DNA of 64,000 bases from the NCBI RefSeq assembly GCF_001423405.1, contig NZ_LMNS01000004.1, positions 84,056 to 148,055 on the forward strand, read 5' to 3'. Of the stretch, positions 1-8,250 are shown in pieces (positions within the stretch are counted from its first letter, which is position 1; each line of letters starts with the position of its first letter). The notes beneath the pieces were generated by a model. The model had not been told where the DNA came from, searched no databases, and saw only the letters and a program-made list of their open reading frames with translations. Origin of the DNA: Methylobacterium sp. Leaf123. GTDB lineage: Bacteria; Pseudomonadota; Alphaproteobacteria; Rhizobiales; Beijerinckiaceae. The position numbers and the translations under genes were made by a program.

Positions 1-717
1 GTCGCCGCCCGCGATCCCCGCCGCAAGGTTCGTCACCACGGAGATCGCCGCCACCGGCAGGCCGAGGAACCGGGCGAGGATCGTCTCGGGCACCGTGGAC
101 ATGCCGACGAGGTCGGCGCCGAGAATCCCGGCCATGCGCACCTCGGCCGGCGTCTCGAAACTCGGGCCGGAGAACCACGCGTAGACGCCCGACGGCAGCG
201 GCAGGCCGATCGCCTCGGCCGCCGCGCTCAAGTGAGCGCGCAAGCCCGCATCATAGGCCTCCGTCATCGGCACGAAGCGGCCGTCGCTCGGCTCGCCGAT
301 CAGGGGGTTGAGGCCGGACAGGTTGATATGGTCCGCCAGCATCACGAGGCGGCCGGGGCCGATCTCCGGGCGCAGCGAACCGGCGGCGTTGGTGAGCAGC
401 AGCCGCGCCGCGCCGAGCGCCCGCGCGGCGGCGAGCGGCACGCGCATGGCGGCGGCGTTGCCGGTCTCGTAGGCGTGGGTCCGCCCCTCGAACACCAGCA
501 CCGGCCGCCCCGCGAGGCGCCCGCGATGCAGCCGCCCACCATGGCCGCTGACGCCGGGCGCGGGAAAGCCGGGAATCGCCCCGTAATCGAGGCTGACACG
601 ATCCTCGACCGCCTCGACCAGGGCGCCGAGCCCGGTCCCCGTGACGATCGTCAGGGCATAGGGGCCGGAGAAGCCTTCCGCGCGCAGATGGGCGATGGCC
701 GCGTCTTCAGGCGCCAT
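1..717 (-). CDS. Purine-nucleoside phosphorylase, 3' part cut by window edge
   Basis: The minus-strand frame is open from an ATG at 717 to the window edge, giving 239 residues without a stop. It cleaves purine nucleosides with phosphate in the cytosolic salvage pathway. Visible family signatures are the N-terminal phosphate loop VTGTGLG, the HGG segment near residue 50, the LLTNAAGS block near residue 110, and SGPSFETPAE with the following VGMST near residue 200. These fit the trimeric low-molecular-mass PNP/MTAP family rather than the hexameric DeoD type. Its start overlaps the 3' end of cytidine deaminase by 11 bases, so the two are probably co-transcribed and translationally coupled. About 30 C-terminal residues lie outside the window. 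Confidence 0.9.
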   Translation of the reverse strand, partial: MAPEDAAIAHLRAEGFSGPYALTIVTGTGLGALVEAVEDRVSLDYGAIPGFPAPGVSGHGGRLHRGRLAGRPVLVFEGRTHAYETGNAAAMRVPLAAARALGAARLLLTNAAGSLRPEIGPGRLVMLADHINLSGLNPLIGEPSDGRFVPMTEAYDAGLRAHLSAAAEAIGLPLPSGVYAWFSGPSFETPAEVRMAGILGADLVGMSTVPETILARFLGLPVAAISVVTNLAAGIAGGD

Positions 718-1120
718 GGACGAAATGCTCCGGGCCGAAGGAGGCGGGCAGCAACTGCTCCAGCGTGTAGCGCGCCCGCACGCCGTCGAGACCGGCCGAG
801 AGAATCGGCGTGTCGGGATGCGCGAATTCCCGGATGCGCTGGCGGCAGGCGCCGCAGGGCGTCACCGGGGTGGGACTGTCGGCCAGGACGAGAATCGCCC
901 GGATCTGCCGGCCGCCGGCCGCGATCATCGCGGCGATGGCACCGGCCTCGGCGCAGGTGCCGACCGGGTAGGCGGCGTTCTCGACGTTGCAGCCGGCATG
1001 GAGGCGGCCGGCATCGTCCACCAAAGCAGCGCCGACGGCGAAACCCGAATAGGGCGCATGCGCCTGTGCGCGCACGGCAGCGGCGGCCGCGAACAGGGCG
1101 TCGAAATCGGGCTCGGTCAC
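707..1120 (-). CDS. cdd: Cytidine deaminase
   Basis: This 137-residue protein deaminates cytidine and deoxycytidine to uridine forms in pyrimidine salvage. The zinc site is plain: CAE (Cys ligand plus catalytic Glu) followed by PCGAC with the other two cysteines. The substrate segment HAGCNVENAAY is also present. The length matches the homotetrameric family. The start is taken as the GTG at 1120, giving VTEPDFDALF; the open frame runs much further upstream but without family similarity, so a longer start is unlikely. The gene is followed directly by the overlapping purine-nucleoside phosphorylase, making a nucleoside salvage operon. Confidence 0.93.
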   Translation of the reverse strand: MTEPDFDALFAAAAAVRAQAHAPYSGFAVGAALVDDAGRLHAGCNVENAAYPVGTCAEAGAIAAMIAAGGRQIRAILVLADSPTPVTPCGACRQRIREFAHPDTPILSAGLDGVRARYTLEQLLPASFGPEHFVHGA

Positions 1121-1276
1121 GGATGGGGCCTGAGCGGTTCGCGGTGCATCCTGCGGTTTGGCCCGAGGAAAGGGGCCCTGTCGAGGGGGCAACGGTCGAC
1201 AGCGGCGCGCACGGCTTCTAAGGCAGGCCAAGTAAGGTAGGCCAAGCGCGCGGGCGCGGCACCGGGAGCCCACACA

Positions 1277-1501
1277 ATGCTCGGACGCTACGATCGGGGA
1301 TCGACCAGCGGCGAAGCCAAGGTCGAGTATGGCGACGGCACCATGCGGGTGGTCAAGCCCGGCACCTATGTGCGCTGCGCCGTGACCGGCGAGCCGATCG
1401 CCCTCGACGCCCTGCGCTATTGGAACGTCGATCGCCAGGAGGCCTATGCCACCCCGGAGGCGGCGATGCAGCGCCTCAAGGAGATCGGCGCGGCGCGTTG
1501 A
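1277..1501 (+). CDS. DUF2093 family small protein
   Basis: This 74-residue protein matches the DUF2093 pattern known from alphaproteobacteria: an N-terminal RYDRGS-type segment, a central VVKPGTYVRCAVTG stretch, and LRYWNVDRQEAY near the end. No transmembrane segment or signal peptide is seen. The function of the family is not known. It lies divergent from the cdd-phosphorylase operon with a 156-base gap that must hold both promoters. Its TGA overlaps a TTG that probably starts the next gene. Confidence 0.85.
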   Translation: MLGRYDRGSTSGEAKVEYGDGTMRVVKPGTYVRCAVTGEPIALDALRYWNVDRQEAYATPEAAMQRLKEIGAAR

Positions 1502-1923
1502 GGGCACGACGGGCGTTCCGATGCCCGACCTCGACCGACTGGGTCGGACTCGGCCTCCTCGCGGGGGCGGCGGGCCTGCTCTTCATCGCCGTCAGCGATT
1601 TCAGCGCGATCCTCACCGGTCTTTCGGCCGGCGACGCGTGGATCGAGGTGTCGAGCCACGCGCCCGCAGCCCTGCCGGGGGCGATCGGGCTCGGCGCCTT
1701 CGCGGCCATGCTGCTGCGGCCGAATGGGACGGCACGCGGCGACGGGCGTCTCATGATGGCGGCGTTCAGCAGCATTCCGCTGATGCTCCTCCTGCCCATC
1801 CCGTACCTGATGACGTGGCGGGCCATCCTAACCGATCGCGGCTACACGCAATGCGACACGGCCATCGCCGGCCGGCGCACCGTGGACCGCTGGAGTCGGA
1901 CCGATTTCGGTCCGTGTCCCTGA
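1498..1923 (+). CDS. Small predicted membrane protein, function unknown
   Basis: I do not recognise this protein. The frame is open from 1420, but the likely start is the TTG at 1498, which overlaps the stop of the preceding gene as TTGA and gives about 141 residues. Three hydrophobic segments are visible: roughly residues 16-35, 55-72 and 84-104. A short polar C-terminus with two cysteines follows. It is convergent with lpxK, 12 bases away. The coupling to the DUF2093 gene suggests one mRNA. No conserved motif was found, so a real product is probable but not certain. Confidence 0.5.
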   Translation: MRARRAFRCPTSTDWVGLGLLAGAAGLLFIAVSDFSAILTGLSAGDAWIEVSSHAPAALPGAIGLGAFAAMLLRPNGTARGDGRLMMAAFSSIPLMLLLPIPYLMTWRAILTDRGYTQCDTAIAGRRTVDRWSRTDFGPCP

Positions 1924-1935
1924 GGGGCGCCCGCT

Positions 1936-2919
1936 TCAGGCGCGTGGGAACGCTGCTGCGAGCTGACGGCTGAGACGCGTTTCATCTGCGAAAACGAGGG
2001 CGACCCGCAGCACCGCCACCGCCGCGCGGGCCTCGGCCGGCAGGCGCACCGCGTCCTTCTCCGTCGTGACGAGGCGGGCGCCCTCGCGCGCGGCGAGCGC
2101 CGACAAAGCCGCCCAATCCCCCGGCCGGTAGGGGTGATGGTCGGCAAAGGCCCGTTCCGCTACGATCTCGGCGCCCAGGCCCCGCAGCGTCTCGAAGAAT
2201 TTTTGCGGACGGCCGATTCCGGCAAAGGCGACGACGCGGCGGCCGGCCCAGTCCGGCTCGGCCTCGGGCATGAGACGGGCGCGGTGGACCGGTAGGCCGC
2301 GGTTCTCCGCCTCTATCGCCGTCGCCTCACCGGGGGCGCCCTCGCCGACCAGCACGAGGCCGGCGATATGGGGCCATTGCCGGGCCAGCGGCGCGCGCAG
2401 CGGCCCGGCGGGGAAGGGCAGGCCGTTGCCGAAACCGGCACCACCATCGACCACGGCGAGCGCGAGCGTCTTGGTCAGGCTCGGATTCTGAAGGCCATCA
2501 TCCATGACGATCACGTCGGCGCCGGAGGCGGCGCAGAGGCGAGCGCCGGCCGGGCGGTCGCGGGCGATGATGGTGTGCGCAGCCCGCGCCAGAAGCAGCG
2601 GTTCGTCGCCGACCTCCGCCGCCCCGTGCCGGGCGGGATCGACGACCAGCGGCCCGGCGAGCCGCCCGCCATAGCCCCGGCTGAGCAGGGCGGGCGTTCG
2701 GCCGAGATCGCGCAGCAGGCGGACGAGGGCGAGGGCCGTCGGCGTCTTGCCGGCGCCGCCGAGGGTGAAGTTGCCCACGCACAGGACCGGGCAGGGCGGT
2801 GCCGCGCCGGGCCTGTCCATGCGGTTCGCGGTCAGCCCGCCATAGACCCGACCGGCGGGGGCCAGCAGCCGGGCGAGCGGATGCGTGGGCGGCCGGGACC
2901 AGAAGCCGGGCGGGCGCAT
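1936..2919 (-). CDS. lpxK: Tetraacyldisaccharide 4'-kinase
   Basis: LpxK phosphorylates the 4' position of the lipid A disaccharide at the inner membrane. The 327-residue length fits the family. A hydrophobic N-terminal region precedes the Walker A segment VGNFTLGGAGKTPTA near residues 48-62, and SRGYGG follows near residue 80. The DDGLQNP block typical of LpxK is present near residue 140. The ATG at 2919 lies 7 bases after the stop of waaA, and the upstream neighbour is a lauroyl-type acyltransferase, so this is the last gene of a three-gene lipid A/Kdo operon. Confidence 0.95.
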   Translation of the reverse strand: MRPPGFWSRPPTHPLARLLAPAGRVYGGLTANRMDRPGAAPPCPVLCVGNFTLGGAGKTPTALALVRLLRDLGRTPALLSRGYGGRLAGPLVVDPARHGAAEVGDEPLLLARAAHTIIARDRPAGARLCAASGADVIVMDDGLQNPSLTKTLALAVVDGGAGFGNGLPFPAGPLRAPLARQWPHIAGLVLVGEGAPGEATAIEAENRGLPVHRARLMPEAEPDWAGRRVVAFAGIGRPQKFFETLRGLGAEIVAERAFADHHPYRPGDWAALSALAAREGARLVTTEKDAVRLPAEARAAVAVLRVALVFADETRLSRQLAAAFPRA

Positions 2920-2926
2920 CGCGGCC

Positions 2927-4231
2927 TCAGTCGCGCTCGCGCGCGGAGAGCTTCATCTGCGCGACATAGGGTTCGAGCACCGCGAAGGTGCGCCCCACCG
3001 CGCCCTCGAACGGCAGGAGTGCGGCCTGCCCCTTGGCCCACATCGCCGCCAGCGCGCGCGGGTCGGCGACCAATTCGCCGACGGCCTTCTGAAGCTCGGC
3101 CTCGTCCGTGACCGTGCGCGCGCCGCCCCTGGTGTCGAGCGCGCCGTAGGGTTCGTGGAAGTTGTGGATATACGGCCCGTGCAGGATCGCGCTGTCCAGG
3201 CGCACCGGCTCGATCGGGTTCTGCCCCCCATGCGGCACCAGCGAGCCGCCGAGGAAGACGAGCGGACAAAGCCGGTAGAACAGGCCGAGTTCGCCGATCG
3301 TGTCGGCCACGTAGAGGTCGATGGAGGGCAGCGGGCGTCCGCCCTTGGCGCGCCGGCTCACCCGCAGGCCGGCGGCGGCGGCGATCCGCGCCACCTCCTC
3401 GCCCCGGCGCGGATGGCGCGGCACGATCACCGTCAGCAGGCGCGGGAAACGCTGCTTCAGGCCGGCATGGACACGGGCGACGACCTCGTCCTCACCGGAA
3501 TGGGTGCTGGCCGCGACCCAGACGGGCCGATCCCCGATCATGTCGCCGAGATAGGCGAGCTGCTGGGAATCGGCGGGTGGCACGGCCGAATCGTATTTGA
3601 GATTGCCGACGACATTGATGCGCGGGGCGCCGAGCCGGGCGAAGCGCTCGCCGTCCTCGCGGGTCTGGACGAGGCAGACCGCGATCCGCGCCAGCAGCGC
3701 CCGCGCGGTGTCGGGCGAGCGGGTCCAGGCCTTGAACGAGCGCTCCGACATCCGGCCGTTGACGAGCACCAGCGGGATGCCCCGTCGGTGCAGCGACACG
3801 ATGGTGTTGGGCCAGATCTCGGATTCGGCGACGATGGCCAGATCGGGCTGCCAATGCGCCAGGAAACGCTCGATCCAGCGCGGCGCGTCGAGCGGCATGT
3901 ATTGATGCACGGCGCCGGGGGGCAGGCGCTTGCTCAGCAGGTCGGCGGCGCTGCGGGTGCCGGTGGTGACGAGAACCGAGCAGCCACGGGCGATCATGCC
4001 CTCAATCAGCCCGACGAGGGAGAGCGCCTCGCCGATGCTCGCCCCGTGCATCCAGACGAGGTGGCCCACCGGCCGCGCCCGGCCGGGCAGGCCGCGGCGC
4101 TCGGCGAGCCGGACCGGATCCTCCTTACCCCGGCGCGAGCGCCAAGCCAGCAGCCCGGCCACGGCGGGTTCGCCGAGATAGAGTCCGTAGCGGTAGGCGC
4201 GCAGGGCGACGGGAAGCTTCGGGACCCTCAC
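2927..4231 (-). CDS. waaA: 3-deoxy-D-manno-octulosonic acid (Kdo) transferase
   Basis: WaaA (KdtA) transfers Kdo from CMP-Kdo to lipid IVA on the cytoplasmic face of the inner membrane. The 434-residue protein has a hydrophobic N-terminus, the WMHGASIGE acceptor-domain signature near residue 60, VLVTTGTRSAAD near residue 87, and a C-terminal donor domain with VFLGGSLVPHGGQNPIEP. It starts at a GTG (4231) that overlaps the stop of the upstream acyltransferase as GTGA, which indicates translational coupling. It is followed by lpxK after 7 bases. Confidence 0.95.
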   Translation of the reverse strand: MRVPKLPVALRAYRYGLYLGEPAVAGLLAWRSRRGKEDPVRLAERRGLPGRARPVGHLVWMHGASIGEALSLVGLIEGMIARGCSVLVTTGTRSAADLLSKRLPPGAVHQYMPLDAPRWIERFLAHWQPDLAIVAESEIWPNTIVSLHRRGIPLVLVNGRMSERSFKAWTRSPDTARALLARIAVCLVQTREDGERFARLGAPRINVVGNLKYDSAVPPADSQQLAYLGDMIGDRPVWVAASTHSGEDEVVARVHAGLKQRFPRLLTVIVPRHPRRGEEVARIAAAAGLRVSRRAKGGRPLPSIDLYVADTIGELGLFYRLCPLVFLGGSLVPHGGQNPIEPVRLDSAILHGPYIHNFHEPYGALDTRGGARTVTDEAELQKAVGELVADPRALAAMWAKGQAALLPFEGAVGRTFAVLEPYVAQMKLSARERD

Positions 4232-4974
4232 GCCGGGCTGCCCTGGGATGCGGGCGCGGACACGCCGACCCGGTCCGGCCGGCCGACGAGGGTGTAGGCC
4301 CGATCATGGACGCGGTTCAGCTCGGCCTGCACCCGCTGCCGCAGGGCATCGACCTCCTCGGGCGTGACCTCACGGGGGACGAAGGTGGCTTCGCCGAACA
4401 CCATGGCGCCGCGGCCGAAGGGCAGGCCGAGGCAGGCCCGGTCCCAGGAATTGAAGCGGATGTGCCGGCTCGTCACCACCGCCACCGGGACGATGGGCGC
4501 GCCGGAAAAGCGCGCTAGCAGGATGATGCCGGCGTCGCAAACCCGCGAGACCTTGGGCACGTCGGCCGAGAACGCGACGGTCTCGCCGCCCTTCAGCGCC
4601 TTGACCATGGCCCGCAGGCCCTCGGCGCCGCCCTTGGCGCGGGCGTCCTTGACCGCGCGACCGCGGGCCCCGGAGGCGCGCATCACCCGCACCCCCATCC
4701 GCGTCAGGGCCATGGAGTTGATGTTGCCGTCGGGCGAGCGGGAGATGATCGTGGCGACACGGTCCTGCGGGCGGCTCATGAACGAGATCATGATGTGCTG
4801 GCCATGCCACATCGCCGCGATGAAGGGGCCGTACGCATCGAGCCGGGCATAGGCGTCGGCCGGCTCCAGGGTGAAGCGGTTGGTGCGCCGGACGAGCCGG
4901 AGATAGCCCGAGGCCAGATGGCTGAGCACCCATTGGACGCTCGGCTTGCGGCCGATGGTCTTGATCAGGCCCAT
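4228..4974 (-). CDS. Lysophospholipid acyltransferase family protein (DUF374)
   Basis: This 248-residue protein belongs to the DUF374 branch of the LPLAT superfamily, commonly placed next to waaA in alphaproteobacteria and thought to act on lipid A or a related lipid. Visible elements are AMWHGQHIMIS (in place of the HxxxxD core, as in DUF374 proteins), SRSPDGN, and FSADVPKVSRVCDAGI with the acceptor-side residues. The ATG at 4974 begins MGLIKTIGRKP. The open frame extends upstream to 5280 but that stretch is arginine-rich and dissimilar. It is the first gene of the operon with waaA and lpxK. Confidence 0.85.
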   Translation of the reverse strand: MGLIKTIGRKPSVQWVLSHLASGYLRLVRRTNRFTLEPADAYARLDAYGPFIAAMWHGQHIMISFMSRPQDRVATIISRSPDGNINSMALTRMGVRVMRASGARGRAVKDARAKGGAEGLRAMVKALKGGETVAFSADVPKVSRVCDAGIILLARFSGAPIVPVAVVTSRHIRFNSWDRACLGLPFGRGAMVFGEATFVPREVTPEEVDALRQRVQAELNRVHDRAYTLVGRPDRVGVSAPASQGSPA

Positions 4975-5368
4975 GGGTTCCGACCGCTCTGTCCCGATTC
5001 GCTCAATCGACCGACCGTCGGCCTCCCGCGCTGAGATGCGGGGTCGGCGGCTGTCTAGACCCGACCGTATGACGGACGCAACGGAGCGGGCCTCACATCG
5101 TAACCTGTGTGATAGGAGGCCAAAAACAGGAAGCGAAGTCCGCGCCAGGGGCGCGATGCGGCAGAACAGGGCCATCGCGCGAAGCGTGATGGCACCGCAT
5201 GCCGGGCGCGAAGAGTGCTCCGCGGCGCGGGTTCGAGGACCGGAACGGTCGCTCGAACACGGAGCGGAGCGTAAAGCCAAGGCCGCGGCCGCCGGCGCTT
5301 GAGGCTGGGCGAGGAACAGGATGCCCGATATTGACGCCGGCGCGCGTTGCCGCGATGCGGGGTGGCGT
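4975..5368. other. Divergent intergenic region, no gene seen
   Basis: These 394 bases separate the lipid A operon from the phosphoesterase gene. Both directions must be transcribed from here. Open frames exist on both strands but they are extensions of neighbouring genes or arginine/serine-rich shadows without recognisable sequence. I see no convincing -35/-10 pair and no strong palindrome. Confidence 0.5.
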
Positions 5369-6316
5369 ATGTTCCGTCTTGCTCATCTCACCGATCCCCA
5401 TGTCGGACCGCTGCCGCGGCCGCGGCTGCGCCAGCTTCTCAGCAAGCGGGCGACCGGCTACGTGAACTGGCGCCGGGGCCGCGGACGCCACCACGACATG
5501 GACCTGCTCGGCGCCCTCGTGGCCGACCTGCACGGCCAGGGCGTCGACCACGTCGCCTGCACCGGCGACCTGTGCAATCTCGGCCTTCCGGACGAGTGGG
5601 AGAGCGCCCGGGTGTTTCTCGAAGCGCTGGGTCCGGCGGATCGCGTGAGCTTCGTGCCGGGCAACCACGACGCCTATGTCCGCGGCTCGCTGGAGGGGCT
5701 GCTCGCCGCCTGCGGTGGCTGGACCGAAGCCGATGACGGGCAGATCCGCCTGTTTCCGTATCTGCGGCGGCGCGGGCCGCTCGCCCTGGTGGGGCTGTCC
5801 TCGGCGATCCCGACCAAGCCGTTCGTCGCCAGCGGCCGGCTTGGGCCGGTGCAGATCGAGGCGGCCGAGCGCGTGCTGCGCGACCTCGCCACAGCGCCGG
5901 ATCGGCCCTGCCGCGTGGTGATGATCCACCACCCACCCCATCCGGGCGGGGCGGCCTCGGGACGCGAGCTGAAGGACGCAGCCGCCTTCGCCGCGATGAT
6001 CGGCCGGGCCGGGGCGGACCTGATCCTGCACGGGCACAACCATGTCGGCACCGTGGCTCAGATCACCGGGCCCGACGGGCGGCCGGTGCCGGTGGTCGGC
6101 GCGCCTTCGGCCTCGGCGCGCACCCTGCTCACCAACCGGCGCGCCTCCTACTACCTCTACACGGTCACGCCGGGCGAGAACGGCTTCCGAATCGCGGTGA
6201 CCGAGCGCGGCCTCGACGAGGTGGGCGGGATCGGCGAGCTGTCGGGCTTCGACATCGAGACGCCGCCCGCGGACCGGATCGGGCTGATCCATCGGCGGCG
6301 ACCGCGCCACATCTGA
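5369..6316 (+). CDS. Calcineurin-like metallophosphoesterase
   Basis: This 315-residue protein has the five metal-binding blocks of the calcineurin-like phosphoesterase fold: LTDPHVG, CTGDLCN, PGNHDAYV, MIHHPPHPGG and LHGHNHVG. These bind a dinuclear metal centre. The family includes cAMP phosphodiesterases (CpdA) and phospholipid headgroup hydrolases, and the substrate here is not clear. I take the ATG at 5369 (MFRLAHLTDPH) because the motif normally starts within a few residues of the N-terminus and a GGGGTGG stretch precedes it; an in-frame ATG at 5321 would add 16 residues. It stands alone, tail-to-tail with a response regulator. Confidence 0.88.
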   Translation: MFRLAHLTDPHVGPLPRPRLRQLLSKRATGYVNWRRGRGRHHDMDLLGALVADLHGQGVDHVACTGDLCNLGLPDEWESARVFLEALGPADRVSFVPGNHDAYVRGSLEGLLAACGGWTEADDGQIRLFPYLRRRGPLALVGLSSAIPTKPFVASGRLGPVQIEAAERVLRDLATAPDRPCRVVMIHHPPHPGGAASGRELKDAAAFAAMIGRAGADLILHGHNHVGTVAQITGPDGRPVPVVGAPSASARTLLTNRRASYYLYTVTPGENGFRIAVTERGLDEVGGIGELSGFDIETPPADRIGLIHRRRPRHI

Positions 6317-6331
6317 GCCGACCCGGTCGGG

Positions 6332-6808
6332 TCAGAGCGCGCCCATCTTCGAGAGGCCGTTGGCCCGGGGCAGGGGGCGCAGCAGGCTTTTGACCTGCGA
6401 GAACGGCCGCGGCCGGTTGATCACTTCGTCGAGCCGCGACCACAGGGTCTTGGGCGAGAACGGCTTGGAGATGATCTCGTTGACGCCCAGCGCGATCGCC
6501 CGATCGACCACGTTGCGGCGCGGCTGGGCCAGCATGAGGATGATCGGCACCGTCGGCGAGGGCGAGGTGGCCGGGGTTCTGGCGAGCCGGATGAACTCCT
6601 CGCCCGACAGAATCGCCAAGTCCCAATCGATGATCGTGAGATCGGGCTTGCTCTCGGCGAGCACGCCGAGCGCCTCCGCGCCGTCGGGCGCCTCCAGCAC
6701 GCGCTTGATGCCGACGCGCATCAGCATGTCGCGCACGATGCGGCGGATGTAGAGGCTCTCGTCCACGACGAGGGCGGAGAGATCCGGGAAGGTCGGAGTT
6801 GCGATCAT
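6332..6808 (-). CDS. Single-domain response regulator (CheY-like receiver)
   Basis: This 158-residue protein is one receiver domain with a short C-terminal tail. The acidic pocket is reduced to VVDES (Asp16 and Glu17), the phosphoacceptor is Asp61 in LTIIDWD, and the signalling lysine is in ISKPF. At the position of the conserved switch Thr/Ser the sequence reads LMLAQ, so an alanine appears there, which is unusual. No output domain is present. It has no adjacent kinase and is separated from the next gene by 380 bases. Stand-alone receivers of this kind often act in phosphorelays or motility, but no partner is visible. Confidence 0.85.
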   Translation of the reverse strand: MIATPTFPDLSALVVDESLYIRRIVRDMLMRVGIKRVLEAPDGAEALGVLAESKPDLTIIDWDLAILSGEEFIRLARTPATSPSPTVPIILMLAQPRRNVVDRAIALGVNEIISKPFSPKTLWSRLDEVINRPRPFSQVKSLLRPLPRANGLSKMGAL

Positions 6809-7188
6809 CGGCAGCCGGCGCCCGGCTCGAATCCGGGCGGTTTCGCGGCCAGACTAGCCCCGTTGGGTTTGCGTTTTCCTAAAGCGCAGCCCGGTACGCG
6901 GGAATCATCGGCAACAATCGTCCCCTCCGCTTCCCTTGGGTGCATGCGGGATCGGGAACGGATTGTATCCCAAAGGGGGTAGCTACGCCGTTTCACCGCG
7001 AAAATGCGGAGCCCGCAGCATGGATCGGTTAGAAGAACCTTGCGGTATGGGCGGGATTGCGTCAGACCTGAGGCATCGCTCCCGGTAGCCGCAGCCGGGG
7101 GGATGATAGTGCGGCGCGTCGGCTGTCTCGAGATAGCGCGCACGCGGTATTCGAGACTTGGCGGGCGGACGGTTTTTGCGAGCTTTCA
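6809..7188. other. Long leader/intergenic region before the cold-shock gene
   Basis: These 380 bases lie between divergent genes. An inverted repeat TCTCGA (7126-7131) and TCGAGA (7151-7156) sits about 40 bases before the cold-shock start codon. A CCCGG/CCGGG hairpin with CTCGAAT in its loop lies at about 6817-6840 and looks like a tRNA T-arm, but no other tRNA parts fit. A long structured 5' leader is common for cold-shock genes; this is an inference here. Confidence 0.4.
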
Positions 7189-8022
7189 ATGGGACGTGGT
7201 CGTGATTTCAGGGGGCCGCAGAAGCGCGGCTTCGACGAGGGTGGTTCCGAGCCGCGTTGGCCCGACGAACTGCCCCCGGGCGGTGGTGACCGCTTCGGCG
7301 GCGGCGGTAGCGCCGGCGGCAACCGCTTCGGCGGCGGCGGTGGTGGTTTCGGCGGCGGTGGTGGCGGCTTCGACCGCGGCCCGGCCCGCGCGGCAGCTGC
7401 ACCGACGGGACCGGAGCGTGATGCGACGGTCAAGTGGTTCAACAAGGAGAAGGGCTTCGGCTTCGTGGAGCTCGGCGACGGCTCGGGCGATGCCTTCCTC
7501 CACATCCGCGCGGTCGAGGCCGCCGGTCACGACGACCTCCTTCCCGGCACACGCCTGACGGTCCAGACCGCGCAGGGCCAGAAGGGCCCGCAGGTCACCG
7601 CAGTGAACAGCGTCGACACCTCCACGGCCGAGGCGGCTCCGCCCCGGCGCGAGGCCCCGCGCTTCGGCGGCGGTGGTGATCGCTTCGGCGGCGGTGGCGG
7701 TGGTGACCGCTTCGGCGGCGGCGGCGGCGACCGTTTCGGTGGCGGCAGCCGTGATCGCTTCGGCGGCGCGGGTGCTGGCGGCGGCGGTGGACGCTTCGCC
7801 TCCGGCCCGTCGGTCGAGATGACCGGCACCGTGAAGTGGTACGACCCGGCCAAGGGCTTCGGTTTCGTCTCGGTGAACGACGGCGGCAAGGACGTGTTCG
7901 TCCACCGTTCTGCGCTCTCGCGCGCCGGCCTCGACTCGCTGGCCGAAGGCCAGCAGGTCACCCTCGGAGTCGTCGAGGGCCAGAAGGGCCGCGAGGCCTC
8001 GAGCATCACCGTCGAATACTAA
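7189..8022 (+). CDS. Two-domain cold-shock protein with glycine-rich linkers
   Basis: The 277-residue protein has two cold-shock domains. The first, about residues 79-140, carries VKWFNKEKGFGFVEL and FLHIRAV. The second, about 210-277, carries VKWYDPAKGFGFVSV and VFVHRSAL. These are the RNP1 and RNP2 nucleic-acid-binding strands. Between and before them are low-complexity stretches built from DRFGGGGG and NRFGGGGG units, resembling RGG-type RNA-binding linkers. It likely binds single-stranded RNA or DNA. The ATG at 7189 has only a weak ribosome site. A strong terminator follows at 8065. This is far longer than the common 70-residue CspA type. Confidence 0.92.
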   Translation: MGRGRDFRGPQKRGFDEGGSEPRWPDELPPGGGDRFGGGGSAGGNRFGGGGGGFGGGGGGFDRGPARAAAAPTGPERDATVKWFNKEKGFGFVELGDGSGDAFLHIRAVEAAGHDDLLPGTRLTVQTAQGQKGPQVTAVNSVDTSTAEAAPPRREAPRFGGGGDRFGGGGGGDRFGGGGGDRFGGGSRDRFGGAGAGGGGGRFASGPSVEMTGTVKWYDPAKGFGFVSVNDGGKDVFVHRSALSRAGLDSLAEGQQVTLGVVEGQKGREASSITVEY

Positions 8023-8064
8023 TCGACGCGGGTCGCGCAGCGGCCCGAACGGAAGCTTACGAAG

Positions 8065-8094
8065 CGGCGGCCTCAGGGCCGCCGTTTTCGTTTG
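8065..8094 (+). terminator. Rho-independent terminator of the cold-shock gene
   Basis: A perfect 8-base stem CGGCGGCC (8065-8072) pairs with GGCCGCCG (8077-8084) around a TCAG loop and is followed by TTTTCGTTT. It starts 43 bases after the cold-shock stop codon. Confidence 0.85.
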
Positions 8095-8152
8095 TCGGGC
8101 TGGCCGTCAACGACGATGACGATGAGGGAAAACACGATGCGTCGGACCGTGA

Positions 8153-8250
8153 GAGCATCGTCCCGAAAGGTGGTTGCCGGCTTTCGGAAAAAGATGATGC
8201 GAGAACAAGAGGCTGGAGCATCGTCGTGGATCCGATATCCAGGACGATGC
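8153..8250 (+). mobile_element. MITE-like palindromic element, copy 1
   Basis: This 98-base stretch is the same element as the reverse complement of 17439-17539. Shared parts are GAGCATCGTCCCGAAAGG, the GGTTGCCGGCTTTCGG arm, GATGATGC, and a second hairpin ending CCAGGACGATGC. Two internal hairpins are visible: CCGAAAG/CTTTCGG and TGGAT/ATCCA. It carries no gene. Here it overlaps the start of a small secreted-type ORF. Elements with matching short terminal inverted repeats and no coding capacity are usually mobilised by a transposase elsewhere, but no transposase is in this window. Confidence 0.8.

Noticed and set aside
6815..6842. tRNA-like T-arm (CCCGG-CTCGAAT-CCGGG) between the response regulator and cold-shock gene
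   Set aside because: No acceptor, D or anticodon arm fits on either side or strand, and the loop lacks the leading T.
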